Assembly: GCA_030248195.1 (NCBI GenBank)
Contig: JASAND010016630.1
Coordinates: forward strand, 88,095 to 152,094
Source of the DNA: Trissonchulus latispiculum
Lineage: Eukaryota; Nematoda; Enoplea; Enoplida; Ironidae
Direction: 5' to 3'
DNA: 64,000 nt
Shown here: in pieces, positions 33,301 to 45,039 of the stretch
Layout of the letters: every line of letters begins with the position of its first letter
Numbering within the stretch: the stretch's first letter is position 1
Made by a program: the position numbers and the translations under genes
The notes under the pieces: generated by a model
What the model was told of the DNA's origin: nothing
Seen by the model: the letters and a program-made list of their open reading frames with translations, nothing else
The model's database searches: none

Positions 33301-34140
33301 TCATGGACTGGGCTGATGAGACGGTGAAGCCAAAGCCTGAGTCCCAACATCAAACGATGGGTCCCAGGACAGCCTATGCTGTGCTCCCGAATCCATGGCC
33401 CAATTGCTCAGTGCCGCCGTTCCAAGTGAGAACTCGCGTTCCAGATCAATTCCAAGATTCTGGTACACTGAATTAACCAGGTCGTCCAAAGGTGGCAATC
33501 CAGGCAACGCCGCAGCTCCCAGGGCCGTCATATCATCATCAGATTCTTGTAGAGCCTGCCCACGGTCCGGCGACGAACCCAAGTCCATGCGCTCCTCAAG
33601 ACCGATGACGGTCTGGTCCCCGGGACTCTACTCAGAACTCTGAGGAGACTCCCTTTGTTCAAATCCAAGTTCCTTCCAGTCCAATGTCCTGTTCATTTCA
33701 TCATTGAACCTTCGTGTCTGAGCAGCTGAACCATCGGATTGGTTGTCATCCAAAGAAACTAGGCTTGATGCTGCTGTCACAAAGGCCGAGTCCGATGACG
33801 GACCCATTCCAGATGACTCAGGCTCAGATAAAGTGGTCAGAGAACTGAAAATTGTTGGATCCAGAGAAGGGGCACTGCTTTTCCGAGCAGTCCCCGATGC
33901 CCAGCCACTCTTTTTTCTTCTCAGATCCGCCGTAGTGGCAGAACTGGACCGGGGGCGCATCCTCTGCACCGGTTCCCGGTCGTTGAACGACCCAGAATTC
34001 GCTCTCGACGTGGAGGGCAGACATCCCATGCAGTCCAAATGGGAGTCTCCACGATTTCCAGTCACCGAATAAGGTTGGTGACGTAGTTCTCGTTCTTTCA
34101 AGCGTAAGCTTGTGCGCTTTTGGTCCATATTGAGTTGCAC
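33301..34140 (-). pseudogene. Gag N-terminal region with in-frame stop
   Basis: The start is MQLNMDQKRTSLRLKEREL at 34140. The chain is Ser-rich, probably disordered, and broken by TAG at 33628-33630. The same frame reopens with SPGDQTVIGLEERMDLGSSP and runs to TGA at 33301-33303. It then continues in frame into the capsid ORF. It starts about 600 bp after the 5' LTR. No domain is recognised. Confidence -1.
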
Positions 34141-34738
34141 TCTCTTCTTATTCTAAAAGTTCTTTTTGAAAATGACAATTAGTTACAACTCAAAAATATT
34201 CTTAGGTACCCCAGAAAAATACCAATGTATACGTATATAACAAATTGTACAAAATACAACAAATTGATATAAATTGTAGCAAAAGTTGCTATTTTTGGAC
34301 CTGAAAAAGAAACAATTACCAAAATTAACCTAAAATGAAGGGGATTAGACAAGCAAAGTCACCAACACAAATAAAATTATCACAACAAAATTATTTGTTA
34401 ATTAGGTACGAACTTTGGAAAAAATTCCTAACTCAAATCCCAAAAATAGCCTTAAATTATCTCACCCCAAAAATAAATGCTATATTAGAGCCTAAATTGG
34501 GGGAGACCCAGGTACGCAATTATACACGTATGCAAACAGTCAAACCCTAGAGAAAAAATTTTCAGATTTTTGACCCTAGGGGGGTTTACCTACCTAAGAA
34601 AAGTTGGAAAAATTCGTGCGCTGAACGCAAAGAACTACGGAGGGAAACCCCAACGAAACTAAAACAAAAATTGACAGAAATTTGAAAAATTTTACGACGG
34701 GGTTCAGGCAAGAAATCCCTGAGCTCCTGGCAGCCTAA
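34141..34738. other. 5' leader of retroelement 2
   Basis: This is AT-rich and non-coding, between the 5' LTR and gag. The sequence next to the LTR on the minus strand is TTAGGCTGCCAGGAGCTCAG, which does not begin with a TGG-type primer site. Priming is therefore unclear. Confidence -1.
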
Positions 34739-35742
34739 TGTAGCGGGGCTAGTAGGTTTTCCTACGTACTAACACCGTTACCACGCCCTGACGTAGCGGA
34801 CGCGGAGACCGTGGCACAGATGGATAACTGACCGACTACAGGAGACGGTCGGGACAGCCTCGCCAGACAATACACGCAGGGGTAATCCGATCCTAAGGGC
34901 GAGATGACTCGCACTCTCACTCACTCAGAATTGAACTACCTACCTAGCAGGAGCTCAGAAATACTAAACCTAGCTAAATACACTTTAATAAAGAACAAGA
35001 ATAACAAGTTCTAGTTAATAACAACACAATAATATAGTACTGGGTCGAACCCTCAAGCAAGCACAAACAAACAACAATTATAACTTACAGTTACAGGACG
35101 GTTGGGCGGACCAACCAACGTACCAAATGCTCTGGGGAGAGCTGGGAGAGACACAGAATATATACAGAAATTAAAGGGGGAGAAATAGCGTAGATAAACA
35201 CAAGCGTTCACAATGACAGAACAATACAAAGTGAAGGGGGAAGCGAGTGTTGGGTTGGACTCTCCCACGAGCGCCCACTAGTGGAAATTTCCCCCAATCA
35301 CGTAGCTCCCAAAGTCACGAGGGGGAACCCACCCAATCCCACGTATACACGTTGGGGGAGCTACGTGACTTGCAAACGTTTCCCAGCCCAAGGTGATGAC
35401 GATATATGAAGCCAAGCGGGTAGCTATGCTAGCTACAACCGCCAGCAACGAAAAGGTTGACCGTGTGTCACCTTAATCCGTTACATCTCCCCAGGGCTCG
35501 CCATCCGAACTCCCGAGAGGATCACTGCACAAATGGCGAACTGGTACGTGAGCTGGTCAAACACAGACAATACAGAGCAATGATGCTACAAGTACAAAAC
35601 CAACACAACTGATAACTGCAAGTTATAAACTCCAGACTAACTAGTCAAAACTAACAACAAGTGTAGAAAAAACACAAAGAAACAAGTGATTAAATACTAC
35701 ATAGTACAGGTGATTAAGCATATACTAGGCACCATGAGATGC
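34739..35742 (-). repeat. 5' LTR of retroelement 2
   Basis: This is a direct repeat of 15690-16695 with scattered substitutions and two or so one-base length changes in G runs. It is followed by TGTTT, which matches the base run before the left LTR. Confidence -1.
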
Positions 35743-35747
35743 TGTTT

Positions 35748-36145
35748 CGTTTAGTTTCTTGCTCTTTGTCGACAAATGCTGTTCAAGTAGATAAGACTCA
35801 CTCCCATGGCACATTTTAACAACCACACTATACATGTGCTGTGCCACATATTTTACCCACAGCACGGACTAAGTCTATGTCGTTTTACTAAATCTATTTA
35901 AACGATGGTAAATAATCATAGTAAAATTTCTAAACTAAGCTAATTCGTTAAAGCACGATTGGTTGAGTGCTTTCTTTTGACTTGGCGGCGCTGCTACGGT
36001 TGCAGTGCAGATCGAATCCAGAACCAAAGATAAAAGCTAATTAATGTATCTGAGCAGTTTTTTAAGTTTTACGTTTGGATTACTGCAAACCTTATCCAAT
36101 TAAGACAAACATAGAATGGGTGTTTTGAGCATACATCTTTTGAGG
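35748..36145. other. Spacer between retroelement 2 and the nested transposons
   Basis: AT-rich sequence; I see no gene or repeat in it. Confidence -1.
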
Positions 36146-36631
36146 CTTTTGTGTCCGGGGATTTTTCTTTCACAAGAAGTTTCTATGTTCTAAATACCGA
36201 AAAATAGGAAAATTTCATTTATGCTCTATTTTTCCAACATTTAAGAATAAAAATTAGAAGTTTCAGTTTCTAAATTCTAAATTAATCAAAGCAAAATTTT
36301 AGGATTTAGGAATACGAGACTTTAGAATCTTCACAAAATTGCTTTAGGTCTAAATTTTAACTTGGTTGTTCAATCTTTTAAACTCCAAAGTACAAAACAA
36401 CAAAATATATTCACCTAAACACCTATGCTCTAATCTTCAAACTTCCGCCAATCACGTAAAGGCTGAAATCATGACAGCCAATTAAAAACAAGCTGTTTCG
36501 AAATACCCCATTCTGATTGGCTTCGCTAACGTGCAAGCTTGTTTGAAGTTTTTCAAAATATTCCTGGCGGAATTTGAGTGCGATTGTGGGGTGAAATGGA
36601 AGCAGTGGATGTCAATTAGGTTATCTCTCTG

Positions 36632-37171
36632 ATACAGAAAGGTTTTACCTTGAAAGCCATAGCCAAATACTTTCAAGATCAGTTTCCTGGCAGCAAAGGA
36701 TTTTCTGACTCGTTTCCTGAAAACCCATAACTTATCTTGTCGAAATTATATGGATGACGTAAGCTTAGACGGTATTGTGGCTGGGGCGGTGTCCGAATTG
36801 GGGCCAAATGCGGGGCGTCGTTACGTTAAGGGATACCTGGAGGCAAAAGGATATCAGCATATTGGTGAGCATCGAATTGCGTCAGCCCTGAAGCGTCTAA
36901 ATCCTAGAACCCATCAGGGACGCAGAAACTCTGTTCAGCGGAATATTAGCCCCATTCCCTACACAGCCAAATATTTTGGACACAGATTACAATGGACCAG
37001 AACGAAAAACTGGTAAACTTTGGCATTACTCTTGTGGCCGCCATGGACGGTTATTCTGGTTTTATAACGGCGCACTCGGTCATGCCAATCAAGAATAACA
37101 TTAAAATCTATGATGCAGTTTTCAAACCAACTGTGTTGGAATATGGATTATGGGATCAAAAGCTATGCTGA
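36632..37171 (+). pseudogene. Integrase-like DDE transposase remnant in transposon A
   Basis: Three pieces read in order: IQKGFTLKAIAKYFQD...KGFSDSF (36632-36730), GRRYVKGYLEAKGYQ...YTAKYFGH (36750-36990), and MDQNEKLVNFGITLVAAMDGYSG...YGLWDQ (36992-37171), with a frame change near 36990. The DQNEKL...DGYSG...LWDQ pattern belongs to a family of integrase-core (rve-like) proteins I recall from many invertebrates. Asp in MDQ and Asp in AMDGYSG are candidate catalytic positions; the distal Glu half is missing. Transposon B carries a homologue. The remnant cannot encode a working enzyme. Confidence -1.
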
Positions 37172-38874
37172 ATTAGTAACTTATATAAAAAGTATCTTTT
37201 GGCAATGTAAGTTTAGGTCTTGAAGGATTGAATTTGACAAGGCAATTATTGGAATAGATAGGATAAGATGTAAGAATACACAGAGCTGGCAGTCTTCCTG
37301 TTATCAGCTGCAGCACATGCTCTGTTGTAGGCTCTGTGCGCTACAGGCGTTGTGTTTTTCAGCTTTAACACTGGCTGGCAAGATCTGGCAAAACTGAAGC
37401 CCTCACCAAGTACAAAGCAAAAACATATATGTAACACACAAAACAAAAACATATATTTATGACATTGAACAAACAACTCTGTCAAACAATAAGCTACTTG
37501 AGATCTCGTTTCACATAATGAGTAGAATTTACTTATTACAAGCTTCAAATCTATGTGCAGATCTCTTTTCAACTCCAAAAATTGGGAAAGCTAAAGCTCC
37601 TCAGAAAACCCTGCACAAAATAAATTAAAACTTAGTGGATTGACGGAAATTCGCATATTTTGGAAATCAAAATTATATCACACAGACTGCACTGATAAAA
37701 TCATTTCCACATGGGGAGAAGATAAAAGCCAACTTTCTAATCCTCATGTCTAGCTACTTCATGCCAATGCAACTCAGTTTAGTAAACTCGACATACAGCA
37801 AGAACGTAGTAAAGCTTCACTCTAGGTAAAACTTACCTTGACAACTTCGCAAACCCTCTGCACGGTAATGCTGTCGGCACGAAATGAACCCTCAACCATT
37901 CCAAGTTCTTCGCTTGTGTATCTTCTTAAGGTCACCAACATAATGGCAATAAAACAAACTTCAAACCACTCTCACTAACTGACGGGTTTGTCTAAAAAGC
38001 GGAAACGGAAACGGAAACGGAATCGGGGTCTAAAAGACGGAAATAAAGCGGAAACACGGTCTAAAAAGCGGAAACGGACACGGAAAACTGTCTAAAAGGC
38101 GGAAACGGAATCAGAGTCCAAAAAGAGTAACAGCATGTGGAAACTGCTCAAGCATGTGATTAAATAAATAGTATTACGGCCTAGTTTTTGGAATCAAAAA
38201 CCAAATGCTAAAAGCCTGAATTGAATAACTTTTAATGAATTGTAATTGAATAATCAAAAATGGTTAAGTAAACTTCGTCGACAGTTTTCAGGGTCTGTGT
38301 CGATTATTAATTCATTATCCCAGCACCCCTTTCAATTGCCAACCATTTCCAGGTAAAATCGAATATTAGCTCTGTGTATAAAGTTCTGTTTGTCCAAAAA
38401 AAGTAATTTTTACTAGTAAATTGTAGTCAGACTTCCGTAAAAAGTAAAAAGAAGATAAGTTTAGAAATGGTTGCCGTTAATAGGCCAGTTGGGATGGGGT
38501 AATCTTTCCATAGCAGATATATTCGATTTAAACTCGTTCATAGATTGATTTTGTATCCTGCAATAAAATCTTTTAAATGCGAAGAAATTAAAATTTTCCC
38601 ATTCCATCTTTATTTCTGATATTTCTTTTGATTAGTCTTACATGTTTAATAAAATCACTTAATTTAATAAATTTATCATTATCCATTATTACCCATTAAA
38701 TGTCTAAACATTTGTTCAATTGTGGCCAGATTTCTCCAGATTGCACCGCACTGCAAGTTTACTATATGCGTAACACGTTGCTGGAAGCATGCCAACGAAA
38801 TAAGGTTTTTCATTGGATGCTCAAATTGTAACACAGCGCCGTCTAGCGAGAGAAATATCTGGAACACACTAAAC

Positions 38875-41440
38875 TGTCCGGGGATTCTAGTATCATTTCT
38901 AATTTCTAAAAATTTCAAGAAGATATTTTAGAAATATACTCTAAATTTCAAAAAATTTCAAAAAGGATCATAAGAAATTTAAACATTCCACATCTGTTTC
39001 CTATAATTTGTAAAATTAGACTTTAGAATTTAGGAATTAGGATTTAGAAAACTTTGCTTTTGTTCTAAATTCTAAAATCCAAATGCATTTATAGTTACTC
39101 GAGTACAAGTTGTAGGACCTTAACTGTCAATTTTTAGACTTTAGAACTTAGAACTTCTAAGTTTTAGACTTTAGACATTTCATATTGATTCAAGCTCCAC
39201 GTGATAAGCTCAACCAATAAGAATCGCCGAAACGCAGAGCCAGTCTGCTGTACTATCTGTACTGTAACATCCTTTCACAGCTCATTGAAAAAGATTCATC
39301 TAAACGGTATGACAGACTCGACTTTACATATGATAACTGTAATGCGGACTGTGTTTCACAGTGAAACGAATACTGAATTGGAATTTCATCCCGAGCGCAT
39401 TTGTCAGATTTTGCGTTTTCTGGCGTTCACACAGCTATTTTATAGTACAAATGATGCTGCAGCGTCTGAAATAGGTTAAGTCTGTGGCTACAGTAATTGG
39501 ATGAAATCTATGCACACACATACGTGGACGGGAGGTTACATTCCACTGCCTTTGGATTTTGGAACCTAGTCCGGTACCCCGTACACTCTGCGGCGCCATG
39601 ATATTCCAATTTTCGGTAGGGCGCGTTTCAGAAAAATGTTTGACAATCCACTATGTCTTGAATACATCATGTGAAAATGTTCTACAATTTGCAAGGATGC
39701 GTAGTAGTGCTCAAGTAGACGGTGGACTTTCCCAATATCTACAGAATTTATTGATGTAAACCTAAATCCAGCATAATAGCAGTGAATTTGCAAGCTAAAA
39801 GCATGACAAAATCTGATCAAAAACAGCTATTTTCCTCAACAGTATTTTTAAAGGTACTGAGTGAGAGCTGAAACCGGCTCAGATAAATTGAGACACAGTA
39901 CATATTAATCTAACCTAAAGTAGGGATGGGCGCGGAAAAAAGAACTGGAAAAAAGGTTTTTCCTGTTTTTCCATTATTTTCCGATGGGGTGGAGAAAAAT
40001 GGAAAATATTCCTAGTGTTATTTTAACGATTTTTACAGTGAAATATAATGTTTTCTGAACTTTTCCGGCGATTTCGCACTATTTACAACCTTTTCCGTGG
40101 GTCATAGTAGGGGGTATCCTAAATATGACCAAATTGTATTTGGGTTTTTTCGAAGCATCGGAAAAAAAGGAAAAATATTCGAGACATATTCTGAAAGTAA
40201 ATTTATGAAAACAGCAGAACATTAAGAAACTATGAAAAACCACTGTTTAAGATACCTTAAACAATTTTACCAACAAACATATTTAAACAAGTTTACCACC
40301 ACAATAAGACGATATTCATGAGCTTGAGCTAATTCTGGGTCTTTAAGGTTTTTTTACCATGGAATGTGTATATATATATATAGTTGCGTAACTCAGGCAG
40401 AGTTCACAATTCCATCTCAACCAGTAAAACGTTTAGCCAAAGACTGCTAATACGCCTGGTATTGTTTAGTTTACGAGATGTGTTACCTACGAAAACCACA
40501 GACCAGGTCTAGCAGAACCGTCAAGGTATACATAAGTCACCTGTACTGTAGTTTACTCTACAGTATCGTCTGCTGAAGATTCCTGTAATCAATACTGGAA
40601 CCTTTGTAAGCGCTTGTGTAAGTGCGGTATACCGTAAGTGCACTACCTTGGGGGGCTATGAAATATCTTGAAAACAGCTTCTATGCATGTAGAAACATGA
40701 AATAACGCAACTTTTAGCACATTGGTGAATTTTGAGGTGATCGGAAAAAAAGGAAAAAATGGTTTTTCAGGCAATCTTTTTATTCGGCAATCTTTTTCCC
40801 GGAAAAAGCCAACCCTGACCTAAAGTGACGAACTTGGGATGATGTAAAAGGTCACGTGCACGAGATACGTCTAATTCTAATATACATACTCAGGTCAAAT
40901 AAACTTCCATCTAGTTCAATTGACCCGTGTTGTACAGAATTTACAGAACTTATTAAGTTTTTCTTTGTTATTTGCGTTCTATTAGGACCATGAACAAACT
41001 ATAAAGCTAATTGTACAATAGGCACTGCATTTAGTAAATCCTACTATTTCGAAACTAGCAAAGCTGACTACCTCTGCGTTCACATCGGCGATTCTTATTG
41101 GTTGAGCTTATCACGTGGAGCTTGAATCAATATGAAATGTCTAAAATCTAAAACTTAACAAGTTCTAAGTTCTAAAGTCTAAAAATTGACAGTCAAGGTC
41201 CTACAACTTGTGCTCGAGTAACTATAAATGCATTTGGATTTTAGAATTTAGAACAAAAGCAAAGTTTTCTAAATCCTAATTCCTAAATTCTAAAGTCTAA
41301 TTTTACAAATTATAGGAAACAGATGTGGAATGTTTAAATTTCTTATGATCCTTTTTGAAATCTTTGAAATTTAGAATATTTTTCTAAAATATCTTCTTGA
41401 AATTTTTAGAAATTAGAAATGATACTAGAATCCCCGGACA
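38875..41440. mobile_element. Element C: third TGTCCGGGGA element
   Basis: The ends are TGTCCGGGGATTCTAGTATC and its inverse GATACTAGAATCCCCGGACA, with inverted arms of about 390 bp (38875-39260, 41050-41440). It shares only the terminal TGTCCGGGGA and a TTTAGAATTTAG-rich style with A and B. No target duplication is visible; the right end abuts the D TIR, so a deletion may have removed a flank. The interior holds a hAT-like insertion and no convincing ORF. Confidence -1.
39921..40817. mobile_element. Element E: hAT-like insertion, 8-bp duplication
   Basis: ACCTAAAG is duplicated at 39913-39920 and 40818-40825. The ends are TAGGGATGGG and CCAACCCTG (inverse CAGGGTTGG), the usual hAT style. 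Subterminal zones repeat GGAAAAA/TTTTTCC words. It is 897 bp with no ORF, so non-autonomous. It is the innermost layer of the nest (E in C in D in A). Confidence -1.
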
Positions 41441-41875
41441 CGCTTCCGCTTTTTAGACTATTTTTCCGTTTCCGCATTTTAGACATATTTTGGATTCCGC
41501 TTTGTAGACTAAATTCCGTTTCCGCATTTTAGACCAGGTTTCCGTTTTCATTTCCGCTTTTTAGACCCAGTTTCCGCTTACATTTCCGTTTCCGTTTCCG
41601 CTTTTTAGTCAAACCCCTAACTGACAACTGCAACTGCGAAAGCTATTTCGAAACACTTTTAAATTCTAAGGATTAGCCAATCAGAATGGGGTATTTCGAA
41701 ACAGCTTGTTTTTAATTGGCTGTCATGATTTCAGCTTTTATGTGATTGGCGGAAGTTTGAAGATTAGAGCATAGGTGTTTAGATGAATATATGTTGTAGT
41801 TTTGTACTTTGGAGTTTAAAACATTGAGCAACCAAGTTAAAATTTAGAACTAAAGCAATTTTGTGTGTCCGGGGA

Positions 41876-43915
41876 ATTTTCGGGTCATCCTAATTTCTTG
41901 ATGCAAGCAACTAAAATTTAAAACTTAGGAACGAACAGTGTTCTAAATTCTAAATCCAAAGTAATGAATATAAAAATTATAAACTAAAATTTAGCAGCTT
42001 GCACACAGGGTAAAACATTAATCTGATTTAAACTTTAGACAATATATTTGGTCTAATTCCTTGAAGTGTAAAATCTGCGAACATTAGTTTACAAATATAT
42101 GCATCTTTTAGTAGTTAGGCGTTAGACGTTAGAATTTAGCGCTTACAATTTAGGCATTATTGTTTTGAAAGCCCGCCCAACTATGTCAGCCAATCAGATT
42201 CTTGCTTGCAGCCAATGAAATCAGAATGATAGCTAACGAAAATATTAGTCTGCAGGAAATTTTTGTGTAACTCGCTCGTTTGAATTTGCTCTGTTAGTGG
42301 GTAATTAAAATGCTAATTAAAATGCTGTTAGGCTTAATTAAGTAAAGGCAGGTGGGTGTTATTTCATCAGTGCCATTTAAAACTTCTTTCAAACTTCAAA
42401 TCTGCAGCATGCAGCAAGTTGAATGTCTTTTTTGGGTTGAATAGCAGGCTAATTCAATTTGAAATTTTTAATTTATGACAAAAGTAATGTCAGTGCTCAT
42501 TAGTTACAGTTTCAGCTTGTTCTTAGATGAGGATTTCTTGTTTAACATTAAAATCATAAATAGATCTTTGGTATATTCTAAAAAGAAAGCCTAACAGCAT
42601 TTGTACAGTTTCTAGCCAGATATGAATAATGTTGATCCTGAAATGCTCCAATCATGGCTTGCAAGGGGTTGGAGTATCCAGGAAATATCGGAACAACTCA
42701 AAATGCTACATTCTGGCGATAAGGGGTTTTCTGAAACGTCAGTAAAGCGTTACTTAAAATCTGTAGACATTTCGCGCCGAAATTTGCGAAACCAACAGGC
42801 AACAGATTAATATATTCACTAGGCAACTTCGTGCTTGGAAGCAAAAGCGGGTTGACGACTCGACGTTACATTAAAGGTATTCTTGACGCTGCCAATCCGA
42901 GGAGAGTTGATGAACACACAATTGTCAAAAGTTTGTTGAGATTGTACATACTGCAAGATATTTGAGTATTCAAAGTAATGTAAACCCTATACTTTATCAG
43001 GTCGGATTTTTGGCCATCGGATTAACTTAGGTAAAATGAAGTGTTAGTTCGTTTTGGGTCACTTGTATGACGTCAGTGGAAGGTTACTCTGGATTTGTCA
43101 CAGCTGAAAAACTGATGCCAATAATGAATAATGCCATTATTTATGAGATAGTATTCTGTGAATCTGCGACAAAGTTTGCAATGTGGGATCAGGTAAATAG
43201 TGTCCTATAAGGGACTAAGTGTTAAGAGACCAGATATATATTAACTTGTGACTCTAAATGCTGTTTCGTCAGTGGGATTTAAACTAGCAACGACGAAGTA
43301 GCGCGAAACTGCTCTTACTGACTGAGATAGGCTTTTTCGCATCAACCGTTTTGCAGTTCATAAAGTGTGTTTGTCTTCAATAGTTCAATGCCATGATCAA
43401 AGCTAAACCTTTCATCAGCTTCATGAAAGTCATGCCGTTGATTACCAGACATGTCCGTAAAACAACGAGATGACGTATATAATTCTGTCGTAATAGACTA
43501 ATAAACTGTAAGGGACCGAAGAAGACGCTTTACTTTTATTGAATAGCACTACGATTTCATTGGCTGCAAGCAGGATTCTGATTGACTGTTTAGTTGGGCG
43601 AGCTTTCAAAACAATGCCTAAATTCTAAGCGCTAGAATCTAAAGCCTAACTTCTTAGTGCTAAAAGATGCATTGTCTGCAAGATAATAATGCTCGCAGAT
43701 TTTAAACATTATGGAATTAAGTCAAATATGTGGTCATAAGTTTAAAACACATTAAAGTTTTACCATTTGTAAAAGTTCCTAAATTTTAATTTGTAATTTT
43801 TATATTCATTGGTTTGAATTTAGAATTTAAGAGTTTGTTCGTTCCAAAGTTCTAAATTTTAATTGCTTTCATCAAGAAATTAGGATGACCCAAAAATTCC
43901 CCGGACACCCGGACA
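41876..43915 (+). mobile_element. Transposon B: relative of A inserted in A's right TIR
   Basis: The ends are TGTCCGGGGAATTTT and AAAATTCCCCGGACACCCGGACA; the right terminus carries a small CCGGACAC duplication. TTTGTG flanks it (41870-41875, 43916-43921), a 6-bp duplication like that of A. TIRs run about 350 bp (41876-42230, 43550-43915). It interrupts A's right TIR, which is continuous when B is removed. It carries its own integrase-like remnant. Confidence -1.
42622..43192 (+). pseudogene. Integrase-like DDE transposase remnant in transposon B
   Basis: Pieces align with the gene of transposon A: MNNVDPEMLQSWLARGWSIQ...KGFSETSVKRYL (42622-42810), LGSKSGLTTRRYIKGILDAA (about 42832-42950), NEVLVRFGSLV and then SVEGYSGFVTAEKLMP...FAMWDQ (to 43192). 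Several frame changes separate them. GTAAAT directly after WDQ could be a splice donor. The N-terminal helix-turn-helix-like part is better kept here than in A. It is non-functional as it stands. Confidence -1.
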
Positions 43916-44107
43916 TTTGTGAAGATTCTAAAGTCTCGTATTCCTAAATCCTAAAATTTTGCTTTGATTAATTTAGAATTTAGAAACTGAAACTTCTAAT
44001 TTCTATTCTTAAATGTTCGAAAAATAGAGCATAAATAAAATTTTCCTATTTTTCGGTATTTAGAACATAGAAACTTCTTGTGAAAGAAAAATCCCCGGAC
44101 ACTTTTG

Positions 44108-44800
44108 GCGCATTGCTTTACAAAATTTTAAATACCTTAAATTACGATGTCACTGAACGTAATCATAATTCTATGTTGTGTTCCTACAGCATGCACTGTA
44201 TATTTGTCGAGCTCTCTACTTTCAGTTCCTGCTTCTCACTTCGATATTTCGGCAATAGATCTCAATACACTATTAGGTAAAGTAGTTTAAACGTTTAAAA
44301 TAAAAGTTAATACCCATTGTTGGCATTTTTTAATACCGGCTACCAGCTTGCGGGTAGGGGGACAGGGTGGGTCGCCTAAATGGTACGCGCTTCCAACTCT
44401 GGGTCAAGCTAGTGGGATTGGAATAGAAGTAATGCCAGCGTAGCTCGAATCGTATCCTGATCATCACTATTTTTTGTCCTACTGCGAAGAATTCTCCTTT
44501 GTTCTTCTCTCGCTGCGAAGACTCCTCTCCGCTGTTCCGATTGCCCGACTACTTCTCCGATTCCAATACTTCTACGTTCCAGAATCCTAAGACTAAGTTT
44601 ACGACATTACTCCGAGTGCATACATGAATCTAGACCCCAATTTTGGGTGAGCGAAGCGGACAGGATGCGGTGTTCTTGGAATTATGCAGGTGAAACAAAT
44701 TCAAAAATAAAGTTGAATTTCTGATAATTTTTGCAGGATTCTGCTAACACGTCTAAATCTTAGAATTTCCGAGTAAATTATAATGTAGTTTACGCTTCAC
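44108..44800. other. Intergenic, no gene seen
   Basis: This holds unique sequence after the transposon nest. A pyrimidine-rich CTTCTCTCGCTGCGAAGACTCC stretch near 44500 stands out slightly, but I cannot assign it. Confidence -1.
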
Positions 44801-45039
44801 GAAAATCCGGCCCAACAGATAAAACTATTAATTCGATCCGGGTATTAGTGAAAACCAGCCCAAAAGTTAATAATGTTAAACTTGCCGGGTTACTGAAACT
44901 CCGGCCCTAAAGTTAAAAATAGAAATCGGGCCGGATGTTAGTGAAAAGCCGGCCCAAGAAATAAAACTATTAGTTCCGGCCGGGTTTTAGTGAAAACGCG
45001 GCCCAAGCGTTAAAAATGCTAAACGGGTCGGGTTTCAGT
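44801..45039 (+). repeat. Minisatellite, five units of 45-49 bp
   Basis: Units start at 44801, 44850, 44895, 44943 and 44992. Each opens GAAAANCCGGCCCAA, has a TAAAANTNTTAA middle, and closes with CCGGGTNTTAGT. Units differ at several positions. It lies in an otherwise AT-rich intergenic stretch. Confidence -1.

Larger units (their letters stand above)
15690..35742 (-). mobile_element. Giant LTR retroelement 2, gag-PR-INT plus accessory ORFs
   Basis: Direct repeats of about 1,005 bp (15690-16695, 34739-35742) bound 18 kb of internal DNA. TGTTT is duplicated outside (15685-15689 and 35743-35747). All credible ORFs are on the minus strand, in the order gag, zinc knuckle, protease, (gap), integrase, then accessory ORFs. 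The integrase is Ty3/gypsy-like. Reverse transcriptase and RNase H are absent. The LTRs differ at about 16 positions by eye, so the insertion is fairly recent, yet the ORFs carry many stops and frame changes. No clear primer site or polypurine tract is visible at the inner LTR edges, and the minus-strand LTR starts GCATC rather than TG. Confidence -1.
37984..41616. mobile_element. Element D: MULE-like, 9-bp target duplication
   Basis: CTAACTGAC flanks the element exactly (37975-37983 and 41617-41625). Its ends, GGGTTTGTCTAAAAAGCGG and CCGCTTTTTAGTCAAACCC, are inverted. The TIRs (about 150-175 bp) are built from repeated AAAAAGCGGAAACGGA-type words. A 9-bp duplication and long TIRs fit Mutator-like elements; no transposase is visible. 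It lies inside transposon A and contains element C next to its right TIR. Confidence -1.
36152..44101 (+). mobile_element. Transposon A: TGTCCGGGGA ends, 6-bp target duplication
   Basis: TIRs of about 400 bp begin TGTCCGGGGATTTTTC and end GAAAAATCCCCGGACA. CTTTTG is duplicated outside (36146-36151 and 44102-44107). The right TIR is split at 41875 by transposon B, and the interior is split by element D at 37984. Element A carries a decayed integrase-like gene (36632-37171). After removing the inserts it is about 2.3 kb. TIR length, 6-bp duplication and the integrase-like protein do not match the common superfamilies I can name. Confidence -1.

Noticed and set aside
39201..39479. 92-codon ORF in element C
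   Set aside because: No domain, lies partly in the inverted arm, and has no partner in related elements.
44801..45039. CRISPR-like array
   Set aside because: Units are contiguous tandem repeats with no unique spacers, in a eukaryotic setting.
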